Of a stretch of DNA of 64,000 bases, positions 21,759 to 32,519 are shown piece by piece (positions within the stretch are counted from its first letter, which is position 1; the number at the start of each line of letters is the position of its first letter). Source of the DNA: Beverwykella pulmonaria (Eukaryota; Ascomycota; Dothideomycetes; Pleosporales; Melanommataceae); assembly GCA_001599595.1 (NCBI GenBank), contig BCHH01000006.1, positions 2,712,319 through 2,776,318 of the forward strand, given 5' to 3'. The notes under the pieces were generated by a model that was given only the letters and a program-made list of their open reading frames with translations, had not been told where the DNA came from and searched no databases. Position numbers and translations under genes: made by a program.

Positions 21759-22766
21759 ATGCCTTCCTGGAACAGGCTAATCCGCTTCATCTCAACAGAT
21801 GGTAAAACCCTGCGGGGTGAACCTATCCTGCCTTCTCCAGATTTCGACGTCGGAACCACAACCGAGGAAACGAAGCTGCAGGCCAAGATCATCGACGTCG
21901 CCAATGGAGATATCTTCGACGACGCGACGAAAGTCACGGATGAGGTCGTTACGGTGAAGGCGCTGCTGGGGCCGGTGACCACGGCTGAGGTGCCGATTAT
22001 ACGATGCATTGGGTTGAATTTCATCAAGCACAGTATGCTGTCTTATCCGTCTCATACCCCAACCCAAGAAATATACACATGTTCAACTGGAGCTGGAATA
22101 GTGATTACTTGAACAGTCAAAGAAGGCGGCCGTACCCTCCCACCTTACCCCTCCACATTCATAAAAGCCAACACGTGCCTTACCGACCACAATGCACCCA
22201 TCATCATCCCGAAACTTGCGCAAGACTCACAAGCAGATTACGAGGGCGAGCTCTGCTTCATTATCTCCCGCGACGCACTCAACGTGCCCGAGTCCGACGC
22301 TTACTCCTATATCGGGGGCTACTTGTGCGGCAACGACGTGTCGTCTAGAAAACTCCAGCGAGACCCTAAACTGGCTGGCACGGTCCCGCAGTGGAATTTC
22401 AGCAAGGGCTTCGATACATATGCGCCGCTGGGTCCGCAAATTGTCAGCACGAGTGTGATTAAGGAGCCAGCGGAGTTGTATCTCAAAACGAGCGTGAATG
22501 GGGAGCTCAGACAGAGCGAGGCCATTAATGATCTTTGCTTTAAAATTCCGTACCTAGTGGCTTACTGTTCTCAGGGTACGACGTTGAAGAAGGGGACCGT
22601 TGTCATGACGGGGACCCCGGCCGGAGTAGGGTATGCGATGAAGGAGCCGCAATTTTTGAAGCCAGGAGATGTGGTTGAGGTTAATGTTAGTGGTATCGGG
22701 ACGCTAAGAAATCATGTCGAATACGCGAGTGAGGGGGAGGTGGTGCAGCCGCAGGGAGCTACATAG
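21759..22766 (+). CDS. Fumarylacetoacetate hydrolase family protein (probable fumarylpyruvate hydrolase)
   Basis: Two exons, 21759-22032 and 22117-22766 (84-bp intron, GTATGC...ACAG), 307 aa. The start has a short N-terminal domain (MPSWNRLIRFISTDGK), as in FAH-family hydrolases. The core starts at CIGLNFIKHIKEGG; metal ligands are recognisable in YEGELCFII (two Glu) and GGYLCGNDVSSR (Asp). The catalytic core continues with TPAGVGYAMK and LKPGDVVEV near the end. The family cleaves C-C bonds in acylpyruvates. Because gentisate 1,2-dioxygenase and an aromatic hydroxylase lie 4-7 kb away, I infer that this one hydrolyses fumarylpyruvate to fumarate and pyruvate, the last gentisate step; sequence alone does not exclude another acylpyruvate. 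Confidence 0.88.
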
Positions 22767-24482
22767 ACGGAGTGTATGGGGTGGGAAAGCTTCCATGTAT
22801 CTGTTTTTTGTTCCTTGTGGGTGGTGCATATGTGCATTCCAAGCTGACCTCGATGAAATCTTTATAACTCATATCCTTCCGACACATGGGTAATCGTTGA
22901 GCAGGGAGAATTCGACATTTAGGGCTCTTTAGGGCTGGATGTGAGTAACCTAGATCACGTGACAACTTTTACATACCTAGGTTACTCCATTAGTACCAAT
23001 ATGGGCAAAGATATGCCCATAAATGAATGAAATATAAGGATCTTCCAGCAAAAAGCCTGAAATTACCATCTTCTTCTGCCATGTCAACCAGAGTGCATCG
23101 GTCCCTCGTTTTGAGTTTAGTGCGCTAGGTTGGAGCAATTGTGAGCATGCAATTATCCCTCGACTATTATTTGCCACATAACCATTTATTCTCAGAAGTA
23201 TCGCGGGTATCTATATAATTGAAGTCATATATAAAATAAGCATCATGGCCTTTGACCGGAATACCGCTGTTAATATGGAACACTTACCTACTCTTCAAAC
23301 CCCCTACATTATCGTATAAGTTCCCTACCTCGTCCAATTTTTCGATAATGACAGCCTAGATTTCCGATAATATCACTCGAGTTACGTATAAGATGTAACG
23401 GAGGAACTGAGAATGATTGAAAGGTTCTGCATTGAGCCTGACCTTCGATTGATTGATCGAGCTAGAGTATGTTCTTTTTAGCATTCTCTACATTTCGTCT
23501 TCAAGAACGGCCAAAAAAGAAAAAAGAAAAAACTTGGTTGGGCCCTTCCAAGTTTCATGGGTAAGATCGACGCTTTACCTGGCGTAGCTACAGACATAGA
23601 TTGTTCCAAACTCGGTCGCTCCATCTAGCACGAAACCTCCAACTAGACCCACAAACAGGTCCACCAAGCCACGTGTGTACCACGTTACTATCACCGGGGT
23701 AAGGAATTTCACGTAAATAACGCCATCCTCCACAGAAAAGTTACCACATACTCGGGTATCACCCAATATTCATTCGGGCAACCGTCCATCAATACATCTT
23801 CCGGTATGATGATAGCGAGTCGCACACCTGGTATGGAGAGAATACCTCTGATTGTATCGAGGCTGCAATCAGCACCTTTGCCGTTGAAGTTGAAATTGAA
23901 CATGTTTCTGTGCACCTTTTACCCCTCTTATGGTTACCGGTACTCTTAACAAAGAAAATGTAGGGTAGCATACTAGTAGACACTAAGAGCTCCGGCCAAA
24001 GATATCCACCCCCGACAATTTCTAGGTTTGGGGCTTAATTTATGCGACGTCGGTTGAAGAAAGTCAAAGAGGGGAAACTACGTAACGGTCACCTACGGTG
24101 AGGCTATCGAACAAAAACACTATTCTAGGTCATCACTTCCGTCCTACATATTCAGAAGCGGTGGAAAGGTAAAAGGCAAATTTGATTGCATCTGGTTAAT
24201 TAAATTGATTTTGAGGAACAAGGTATGGCAGCCGATGTCGCCCAAAAAATGGGTTGCATGCAATGCATGGCATGTTCTGACGCACAGGCACAGAGTTTTG
24301 GGCATCTATTTAACTATGTCTATAAAGAGTTGCCTCGCATGCAAAAGGGCAGGAGGAGCATGGGATCAAATATACCCTCTATCCCCAGGGCTTGACATAA
24401 CACAAGCCACCAAAGACACCAAGTTCGTGCACGGGCCGCCTCAGTCCAGTCCCGAGGCTGCCGATATATCGCCGATATCACC
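22767..24482. other. 1.7-kb intergenic region, no intact gene
   Basis: AT-rich. Two overlapping minus-strand frames at 23575-23915 (for example IRGILSIPGVRLAIIIPEDV, then a hydrophobic C-terminal stretch) could be pieces of one broken or spliced gene, but neither has a recognisable family and I do not call them. The right end must include the threonine dehydratase promoter. Confidence 0.4.
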
Positions 24483-26356
24483 ATGGTTCAAAAATTCTTG
24501 ACGAGCCTCAACGGATGGGCAAAACAACAGCCATTGTCCGCAATGGCCGACTACTCGCGCCCGACAACACCAGAATATACACACAATGGATCCAATGGCG
24601 TCTCTTCGCCTCGCACACCCAAGGCGACAGGCCTTGCCTTGACTGAATACACGGCGAATCCCAGTCCGCACTCGGAGTCGCCCAAGCGTGCAGTCATACC
24701 CAAGGCGTTTTTGCTGCCAAATGGACACCCCGATGTATTCGCATTGTTTTACCCATGCCATCCCCTGTTTCTAACTCGTTGGATAGTACCTCCGCCTCAT
24801 CCTCACCTCCCGCGTCTACGAAGTCGTCACCGAGACACCCCTCACACACGCAACCAACCTGAGCAACCGGTTAGAGTGCAATGTCCTCCTCAAACGCGAG
24901 GACTTGCAGCCCGTGTTCAGCTTCAAGCTGCGCGGCGCATACAACAAGATGGCGCATCTCCCGCAGGAGGACCGGTGGAGGGGCGTTGTAGCATGCAGTG
25001 CTGGTACCGTATCTCCTCCTTGCATTCTGGCCGTGTACTGAGACGTTCATGTTAGGGAACCACGCCCAAGGTGTTGCCTTCTCCGCCCGCAAGCTCCGCA
25101 TCCCAGCCACCATCGTCATGCCCTCGGGCACCCCCGACATCAAGCACAAGAACGTCTCTCGCCTTGGCGGATCCGTCATTCTCCACGGAGAGGACTTCGA
25201 CGCTGCAAAGGCAGAGGCGCATCGCCTCGAGAAGCTGCATGGCCTTGCGTCTATCCCTCCATTCGACGACCCATACGTTATTGCTGGTCAGGGGACAATA
25301 GGAATGGAGCTTTTGCGGCAGACAAACCTGGAGGACTTGCAAGCCGTCTTCTGCTGCGTTGGAGGCGGAGGCTTAATCGCAGGTATAGGCATCTACATTA
25401 AGAGGATAGCTCCACACGTCAAGATCATTGGAGTGGAGACATATGATGCGAATGCCATGGTGGAATCCCTCAAGGCGAAGAAACGCGTCGTGTTGAAAGA
25501 CGTGGGCCTCTTTGCGGACGGTGCAGCTGTCAAGACGGTCGGAGAAGAGACGTTCCGCATCTGCCAAGATGTAGTGGACGAGATCGTCCAAGTGACAACT
25601 GATGAGACGTGCGCTGCCATCAAGGACGTGTTCGAGGACACACGCACTATTGTTGAGCCGGCCGGCGCGCTAGCCCTTGCTGGATTGAAGAAATGGGTGA
25701 AGCGTAACCCATCCCCAGACCAAGAGCGAGGTCTCATTGCCATAGCGAGCGGCGCCAACATGAACTTCGACCGCCTCCGCTTTGTTGCAGAGCGCGCTGC
25801 TCTTGGTGAAAATAAGGAAGCATTGCTGTCTGTCACCATCCCCGAAGCTCCCGGCGCCTTCGCGAAGCTCATATCAAATATCCATCCCATGGCCATCACG
25901 GAATTCAGCTACCGTTACTCAGGCCCAGACTCGGCCAACATCCTCGTTGGTGTTGAGATGAAAGCCACAACGCGCTCTCAAGATCTCCCCGACCTTATCT
26001 CACGCCTCGCTGTCGAAGGCATGACCGCGCAGGACGTCTCCAAAGACGAACTTGTCAAGTCGCACATCCGCTATCTTGTGGGCGGAAGAAGCGATGCGGC
26101 TGATGAACATCTTTTCATGTTCGAGTTCCCTGAACGACGTGGCGCTTTGTATAAGTTCCTCAATACACTTCAGCCTGGAATGAACATCAGTCTTTTCCAC
26201 TACCGCAATTACGGAGGCGACGTGGGCAAAATATTGGCAGGCATCCAGTGCAAGGAGGAGGAAAGTGCCAAGCTTACCCAGTTCTTAAAGGCTATTGGAT
26301 ATCCTTGGGAGGAAGTCACAAATAATGCGAGCTACAACATGTTCCTGAGGAATTGA
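24483..26356 (+). CDS. ILV1: Threonine dehydratase, biosynthetic (isoleucine pathway)
   Basis: PLP enzyme that deaminates threonine to 2-oxobutanoate, the first step of isoleucine synthesis, in mitochondria. Three exons: 24483-24734, 24787-25003 and 25056-26356, 589 aa; both introns are 52 bp (GTATTC...ATAG and GTACCG...TTAG). The PLP lysine is in [10 protein letters not shown]. The glycine loop is [13 protein letters not shown], and [13 protein letters not shown] marks the second splice. Two regulatory ACT-like segments follow: [16 protein letters not shown] and [16 protein letters not shown], the usual feedback module. The long Ser/Pro-rich N-terminus suggests a mitochondrial presequence. 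A second ATG at 24543 ([12 protein letters not shown]) could be an alternative start. Confidence 0.96.
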
Positions 26357-26739
26357 GAATATGTGTGGAGTTCATGTGTGTGGCGTTTATTTTCTTAAAT
26401 TTCGATGTCTTTCAGGTGCTGCTTTAGCCGAATCCGATTTTCAATTTCAGTTCGATAAATGATATCCCAAATACCGTTAGAACTTTATACTACAAACCAC
26501 AAACTGGTATATGCTTACATCGATTGTTCATCTACATACCTCCATTGACACTATACGAAGTGACACCAGTGACTAGGATTTATGAAACAGCGGAATACAC
26601 GAGCTGATCTTCTCGCCTCATAGACGGCTGGTACAGAGAAACAAGATGAGGAATTATAAACTCGTTGGTTAAACGTGTATTTTCCAGGGTTCACTTTCTG
26701 GGCTACACTACGTCGCGCTGTGCCCTAATAACTAGTACC
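26357..26739. other. Intergenic region, nothing recognised
   Basis: Terminator region of threonine dehydratase followed by AT-rich sequence. No gene seen. Confidence 0.45.
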
Positions 26740-27855
26740 GAGAGACATTTGGCACTGAGTCTGGCGTTGGCGTTGGCTTTGGCTCCCTTGGATAGCAAGA
26801 GCTCACCACGGGGGCGCGAGTGCGCACGTATTGCACAATGAAGTGCAGTCTAGCCCTCGTCCACCGTAGTATTGACAGAAGCACCACGATCGCAATCGAG
26901 CAGCAGTCTCAGCATATCCAGACTTGAGCTTGCAACCAGTATGCAATCGTTGCACCTGCAGCCAGAAGTTTGTGTACAATATTGGCGTTTTCAGAGATTC
27001 GGATCTGGTCAGATGTACTGCCCGTCGACTCTATGTTTTGTAGCGCCTAAAATAAGGACGTATGTCTTTCAGCGTCTTCTGCATTAACATCGGCTCCATT
27101 TTCAATCAGAAAGTGAATGAACCTCTTCGATCCAAAAGGATTCCTAGCAGCACAATGTGATAGCGTCGAGGGAGGTACCCATGCTTTGTGGAAAGAACTG
27201 ACCGTAGCTCCCGTTTGGAAGAATATTTTGGCAACTGCGAGCGCTTTTTCCCAGCACCAGTCCGAATCAGGCTGCCAGACGTCATCGAACTGGCTATTTG
27301 TAGCCACCTCTAGAAGGGCCGTATCGAGACCTTCGGCCTTCATTCTTGCAACATTTTCCAAATCCAACTGAACCATTTCGGGCAACCACAGCCTCGCTGT
27401 TTGCGGAGAGCCCCTACAATTGTTTCTTCTCGTATGAAATTTTCGAAGTCACGTTTAAGCAGCAGGTGAGAGCTCTCAATCTGTCCACTTGAAGCGGCAG
27501 CGATCAAAGAATTTCTAGAGACGTTGATATTCATACTAATCAAGACTTTTCACACACCTGTCTCTCCCATTTATGCAGTAAACCCCAATGGAGTGTCGGG
27601 CTCGTCACTACGTTCGACGATAAATTTCTTGTACGGGTTCGTGGATGAGGTGAGGAGCAAGCGGATGAGCTCGACATTATCGTTCGAGACAGCAACATGA
27701 AGTGGCGTCTGTCCGATATCCTTCTTGTAAGCGTTGATGTCTGCTCCTTCTTCTAAGAGGGTCTTAGTCTTTGCGATATCGCTGGTGGAAATTGCAACAT
27801 GAAGCGGATGGTATGATCGATGAAAGTCGAGGGAACCGTCAGTGTTTGATTCCAT
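26740..27855 (-). pseudogene. Decayed ankyrin-repeat gene
   Basis: Reading leftward from ATG at 27855, successive minus-strand frames carry ankyrin repeats: HPLHVAISTSDIAKTKTLLEEGADIN, TPLHVAVSNDNVELIRLLL, then NSLIAAASSGQIESSHLLL, then FIHFLIENGADVNAEDAE, then SSLDMLRLLLDCDRGASVN and TALHCAIR. The repeats are in three different frames with stops between them (TAA after GFTA at about 27571, a frame change near 27390, stops near 27047 and 26862). A splice could explain the first break, but not all of them. So this is a multi-ankyrin gene inactivated by small indels and stops; no effector domain remains. Confidence 0.75.
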
Positions 27856-28034
27856 TCTCGGTAACTGAAAGGACCTTGGAACTAGCGAGCGAGCCTTTAT
27901 ACCATGCGGTACAGTTACCAGGTATTAGGCGGCTGCGCTCCCGTGACTCTCGACGAAGAATACCTTCGTGTATGGACGCTGTTGGTATCACATGATTTCT
28001 CAGCGTTGATATCACGTGATTTCCCCGCTCTGGC

Positions 28035-28178
28035 GGCGGTCACATGATCAGCTTTCTGAGTCAAGGATCCTCAAGGATCCTCGGCAGTCACGTGATCAGC
28101 TTTCTGAGTCAAGGATCCTCAAGGATCCTCGGCAGTCACGTGATCAGCTTTCTGAGTCAAGGATCCTCAAGGATCCTC
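28035..28178. repeat. Triplicated 48-bp repeat with CACGTG and TGAGTCA sites
   Basis: Three head-to-tail 48-bp units at 28035, 28083 and 28131. The last two are identical through at least 47 bases; the first differs in two or three bases (GGCGGTCACATGATC instead of GGCAGTCACGTGATC). Each unit has an E-box (CACGTG, or CACATG in the first), TGAGTCA (a bZIP-type site) and AAGGATCCTC twice. Upstream at 27985-28020 are two further TATCAC(A/G)TGATTT copies. It may be a regulatory array for the gene at 28455 or a mobile-element remnant. Confidence 0.85.
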
Positions 28179-28454
28179 GTATCTTAGAACCTTAAGAATA
28201 TCATCACCACACAAGCAGGACACTAATACTACGGTATTGGAGCCCACTGCTACGTGGTAATACATTCAACCAGTCGATTACCTCTACTGTGACCGTGAAT
28301 AACCTCGGGGTTACCGACAGACGCCAAACCCGCGGATTTTTGAACGAGCTAAGTAGGACTAGTAGGCAACCCCTTATTTTAACGCGCGGTCGACTGCTGT
28401 TTTACGTACGGCAACTCCTGCATTCTCCTATGAAAATTTTTAAGAACGGCTGTG

Positions 28455-29387
28455 ATGGTGAGTGGGTATGATAATTGTATTGTGTGTGTTCTCATGTACT
28501 ATTTCGTGTATGATGTGTGCAACGTACAGCCGATATCAGGGGGCGAAGTTTTCCACCAATCGGTTCATACCGGTAGCACTAATGCCAAGAAAATTAAGAC
28601 TTACTTCACGACAATATCATGTACGTTTCAACCACTTTTTCGTTTCGTCTTGTGCACACTGATTGGATTACACAATGTCCAACAAGCACCTATCATCACG
28701 ACTCCTCTCCCCCGCGAGCTACGCGACGAAATCTACTTATACACCTTCCCCGAGTCCTTGCCCTTTAATGTGCAAACCTGGACCGAAACCCATGAGGTTG
28801 AAAACGGGGCCCGCTCCGATCTTCAACTCAGTTCTTCTCTGCCCTTAATATGCTTTGCGTGCAAAATCACATTCTACGAAGCAGTTCCACTTTTCCTCCA
28901 AAACTGCACTGTTATATGCCACCAACTCGACACCATCAGATTTCTGCGATACTGGCTTTCTAAAATACCCCTGGAAGGTGGGGTTGCGTCGATACGCAGT
29001 CTCGCACTCGTGCCGTACGAGCCTCTAGATGCCGACAAGCCCAAACCCCTCAACCATGGCCTTCTGACCGAGAATCGCTACACCGCCGAATGCCGCTCCC
29101 TCCTCGAAGAATGCACAAGTCTACACACTCTCACCTTAATTTTTACCCGCGACTTCGATGCCATAGTCTCCACTCAGCTATCTTTGTGCCAGCCTCTTCA
29201 TCTCATCCACCCAGGGTTCGTCATCGTCAAAGCCCACAGTTTCGAAGAAATCATCGCACTCCCAGCGATAAAGGAGCTGGTTCTGGACTTCACGCAAGCG
29301 GTAGACGGGACCGCGTTCCGGAATCAGATTGTAGCGGATCTAACGGACTGGTATGCGAGGAGATGGAATGAGGAGGAGATGGAATGA
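28455..29387 (+). CDS. F-box-like fungal protein of unknown function
   Basis: The frame from ATG 28455 to TGA 29387 encodes 310 aa. The N-terminal 80 residues are unlike other members, and the true start may be further in, or there may be an upstream intron; an out-of-frame ATG at 28675 overlaps the signature. The signature itself is TTPLPRELRDEIYLYTFPE, followed by LPLICFACKITFYEAVPLFL, the same two-block layout as the gene at 13124. Later segments have Leu-rich repeats of the type SLLEECTSLHTLTLIF and LPAIKELVLDF, ending in Glu-rich sequence. No catalytic motif. I infer an adaptor-type role, as for its relatives. Confidence 0.7.
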   Translation: MVSGYDNCIVCVLMYYFVYDVCNVQPISGGEVFHQSVHTGSTNAKKIKTYFTTISCTFQPLFRFVLCTLIGLHNVQQAPIITTPLPRELRDEIYLYTFPESLPFNVQTWTETHEVENGARSDLQLSSSLPLICFACKITFYEAVPLFLQNCTVICHQLDTIRFLRYWLSKIPLEGGVASIRSLALVPYEPLDADKPKPLNHGLLTENRYTAECRSLLEECTSLHTLTLIFTRDFDAIVSTQLSLCQPLHLIHPGFVIVKAHSFEEIIALPAIKELVLDFTQAVDGTAFRNQIVADLTDWYARRWNEEEME

Positions 29388-29957
29388 GGAGGGGAAGAAT
29401 GTCAACGTGGAATGCAAGGTGACGGATTTGAAAGAGGATAGCGATAATGGGTGTACGTGGATTATGATCCTTAATTAAGGGAAGGTGGTTGGGGTGGATG
29501 AGTAGGGTAGCGGGCCGTCGATTTAACTGCGCAAGACCACCTGGACAGAGCAAGCGAAGACTATCCCGTATTTAGACACCTATTCCCTAATACAACCCTT
29601 TTACTAAGAAATTATCCGTACCCCATACCCTGCTGGTGTCATTATTCGATATTATAATATTCACCACAATATCTAGGTCCAAATAGATATTTTTCGTATA
29701 TTGTAAGTATCATGCGGAATTCCTTCAAAAGTAAGTAAATGAGACATAGAAGTTCAAGTTGAGGTTGGCTGGCCAATAAATGGAATTTGAAATGCTATAA
29801 GACGTGAAGTACACAAATAGAAAGAATGTGTGCATAAGCGAAAGGTGACTCTGTACAAACGATCAAAAATAATTTCTTCTCCTCTTACGTACCCTCTTCG
29901 CTATGCTTCCCATCTGCATATCTACCACTCAAGAACAGATTCTAAACGATTCCAAGA
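29388..29957. other. Intergenic region, nothing recognised
   Basis: AT-rich spacer between the F-box-like gene and the cysteine-rich secreted relic. No gene or repeat identified. Confidence 0.45.
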
Positions 29958-30293
29958 CTAGCAGCTGCACCCACCATGGGGCCTTGTCGGATTTGCACAG
30001 CTCGGATTCCCATCATGCCTGTCCTTACAATCTAAATCACTCCCGCAAGTAACCCAATCACCATTCCCACCATTGAAAGCTAACCAGCACCACGCACCAG
30101 AATTCTGGTCGCACTTCTGCCAGCAGTAGCCGTCTTTGCAGCCGTATTGGTGGACGGCGCATGATCACTTATGGACGTTAGAAGGTGTGCCAACGGCGCC
30201 TCCATCACGAGCATTTACGTCCTCGGATGGGGAGGAAGCCGAGGCCATAGTGGCGCTGAGGAAGACGAAGAGGGCGGCGGCGAGCTTCATCAT
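29958..30293 (-). pseudogene. Small secreted cysteine-rich protein gene interrupted by one in-frame stop
   Basis: Minus strand, 112 codons from ATG at 30291-30293 to TAG at 29958-29960, with one in-frame TGA at 30165-30167. Before the stop there is a clean signal peptide (MMKLAAALFVFLSATMASA) and a short linker containing RDGG. After it, in the same frame, are ten cysteines in about 65 residues, with blocks such as YGCKDGYCW and WVTCGSDLDC and a CSC end. The size, signal peptide and cysteine pattern are those of fungal small secreted proteins (effector-like). The reading frame either side is undisturbed, so a single point mutation (for example CGA to TGA) would explain it. No intron I can find removes the stop. 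Function unknown. Confidence 0.6.
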
Positions 30294-30383
30294 AAATCTA
30301 TGCGCAATGTTAGTCATATTATTCTTGTTTAGTTCGAGTGTAGTAGGAATTTGCAATAGGGAGTATACATTCGGATAGTTCTA

Positions 30384-30467
30384 AGCTCAGCTACGGAGTT
30401 TCCGGCCACCCAGGGTTTCCGGCCACCGTGGCCGAAGACGCGTTTTGTGCAACTATCACAATAACTC
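30384..30467 (+). repeat. Left terminal inverted repeat of the pogo-like element
   Basis: Starts AGCTCAGCTACGGAG right after the TA target site and ends ATAACTC; pairs with 32520-32603. Confidence 0.9.
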
Positions 30468-30485
30468 TCAACACCTCAATTCAAT

Positions 30486-32245
30486 ATGAATGCTAAAGAG
30501 CTGGCTATTGAAGCTGCCATTTGTGATTATAATGCAGGCATTTTTACGAGCCAGCGCGCTGCTGCAAAGGTGTACAACATCCCTCAAAGCACCCTCCGCA
30601 ATCGCCTCAATGGCGCGACAAACAGCGCGATATCCCATCAGCATCAACAGCGATTAAGCCCTTAACAGGAGGAGTTCCTAGTTGAATAGATACTTGAAGA
30701 AGGCGCGCGCGGTTATCCTCCCTCAATCCCCCGTGTACGAGAAATGGCCAGTCAAATACTAAGGATGAACGGCGATACAAATCCAATCAGCAAGGCGTGG
30801 ATAACACAATTCACACAACGGAACACACGCGTCACCTCTGTGATAGGCAGGAGGATTGAGGCTCCCTAGGCTAAGGCAGCTAGTCCTAAAGAAATCCGCG
30901 CGTTCCTAGAGCACTTTGAGCGCACCCAAAAACGCTTAAATATACGCCTTGCCAATATATACAACATAGATAAGACAGGCGTCGCTCTAGGTGTATGTAT
31001 AAACACCTAAGTCATTGCAGATGCTTATAGAAAGAATGCCTATATTAAGTTGCCAGAAAATTATAAGTGGGTATTAATTCTTGAGTTAATATTAGCCAAC
31101 AGCCAGAAGCTACGCTACCTTATTATCTTTAAGGGCTAGAGCCTCCAAACAACGTAGTTTCCATCCAAATTAGTGCCTAATTGGCTATATACAACCTCTA
31201 AGAATAGATGGACATTAAATAATATAGGAGTCAAGTGGCTAGAGTCAATATTTATCCCCGAAACCAAGCCTATTGGCGATAAATATTAAATGCTAATACT
31301 TAACAGGCACAGCAGCTATATATCAATTGACTTCCTATGGACCTGAAAACAGCACAAGATTTATCTCCTCTACCTACCTCCTTACTTATCTATCACGGTA
31401 TATCACGTGTATATCACGTGCACCATATGATTGGATATCACGTGTACTGTGCGCTTAGTCACATGTCCCGATTAGTCATAGCAGGATATATATACTCGTC
31501 GATTTCCATAGCTTCTAAATCAACTCAGTCCCTGATTTATCTCGTCCATATTACGTGACCGCGCACTCCGATATTATCTTATATCCTCCAGCCTTTAGAT
31601 CTTGAGCCTTTCTCAGTTATCAAGTCAAATTATTATAGCCAGATCGCTGAGCTCGCGACGCTTGACGACGCTGCACCTGTTAAGAAGGAGCGCTTTATCA
31701 CTTGCTATAATTAAGCTAGGGAGGAAGGACTATTAGAACGTGTAATTTGAGCTGGCTAGCAAGCTGCTGGCCTCTGCCTGTTTAATATTAATCAGGTGCT
31801 TCAATCTTCACAAATTATCAGCCAGCCAGTCACCCCACCACCACAGAATCAGCCTGTTAAATTGATAGAAGTGATCTATTGCACGCCTTAGAGCCATCAG
31901 GATATGTATTAGACTTAACAGGCGCTTCAGCAATTGGAAGCTCTATCGCGACGCACTAGGCTGATCCTCCACAAAGCAGGCAAAGCGATTTCAATGGCAA
32001 ATATGAGGGCAGCGAGGCTTGAGGCTGATAATCAACAACTTAAATATCAACTTGATCAAATCAAGCCTCAGCAGAAGCGCAAGCGGGCAACAATTGACCC
32101 AAATCAGAGATTTGCAGACATCGAGAGTATCAAGCAGGCTATTGATCAGGCTGCTGCTGAAAAGGCTCAAAACTCCGCAAAATTTACAGAGAAGGCTGCA
32201 GCAACAGCAATTCTTCAATCTATGTGTACTGAGTGGCAATTGTAA
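30486..32245 (+). pseudogene. Pogo-like transposase, stop-riddled
   Basis: Conceptual translation from ATG 30486 gives a psq-type DNA-binding N-terminus (YNIPQSTLRNRLNG), a CENP-B-like second half (ITQFTQRNTR), and DDE-region landmarks such as NIYNIDKTGV, KWVLILELILA and LQPLD..., ending with a Gln/Lys-rich coiled region (ARLEADNQQLKYQLDQI). The frame is kept for most of its length, but at least ten codons are TAG or TAA where Gln or Trp is expected, the signature of C-to-T change on either strand (RIP). The residue after the first catalytic Asp, normally Glu (DETG), is Lys. A 188-bp insertion splits the C-terminal third. Confidence 0.85.
31392..31579. mobile_element. Nested insertion inside the pogo-like transposase (LTR- or MITE-like)
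   Basis: The transposase frame breaks at 31391 and resumes at 31580 (LPPYLS / YILQPLD). The intervening 188 bp is flanked by TTATCT (31386-31391 and 31574-31579), consistent with a 5-6 bp target duplication. It contains three CACGTG sites and a TATATATA tract at about 31486-31493, resembling the layout of the LTRs elsewhere in this window, but its ends do not read TG...CA and no inverted ends are evident. Confidence 0.6.
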
Positions 32246-32519
32246 TATATATCAATGTTGATAGGGATCTTACAGCTAGCTGCATAGTGGTGCGAGCACT
32301 AGTCGGCAAGGCATAAGACAGTTGTACGGTGTACACAGCGTACGGGGATAGTAGGGTGGGCAACAGGTTTCTGGTTATTGCTCTGCTCATCTATGTACAA
32401 ACGCGAGCGATATTTAAGGAGGCGCGCCCGTGCACGTGCATCACGTGATATAACCACGTGATCCCATGCAGGGCTAGACATACTTTGCGCCGTATCGCTC
32501 CTGCGTACGGACATCAATC

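Noticed and set aside
23575..23915. Two overlapping minus-strand frames, hydrophobic C-terminus
   Set aside because: They could be one broken gene, but no family, start context or convincing splice joins them.
28035..28178. Possible CRISPR-like array
   Set aside because: The units are contiguous with no spacers, and this is a eukaryotic genome.
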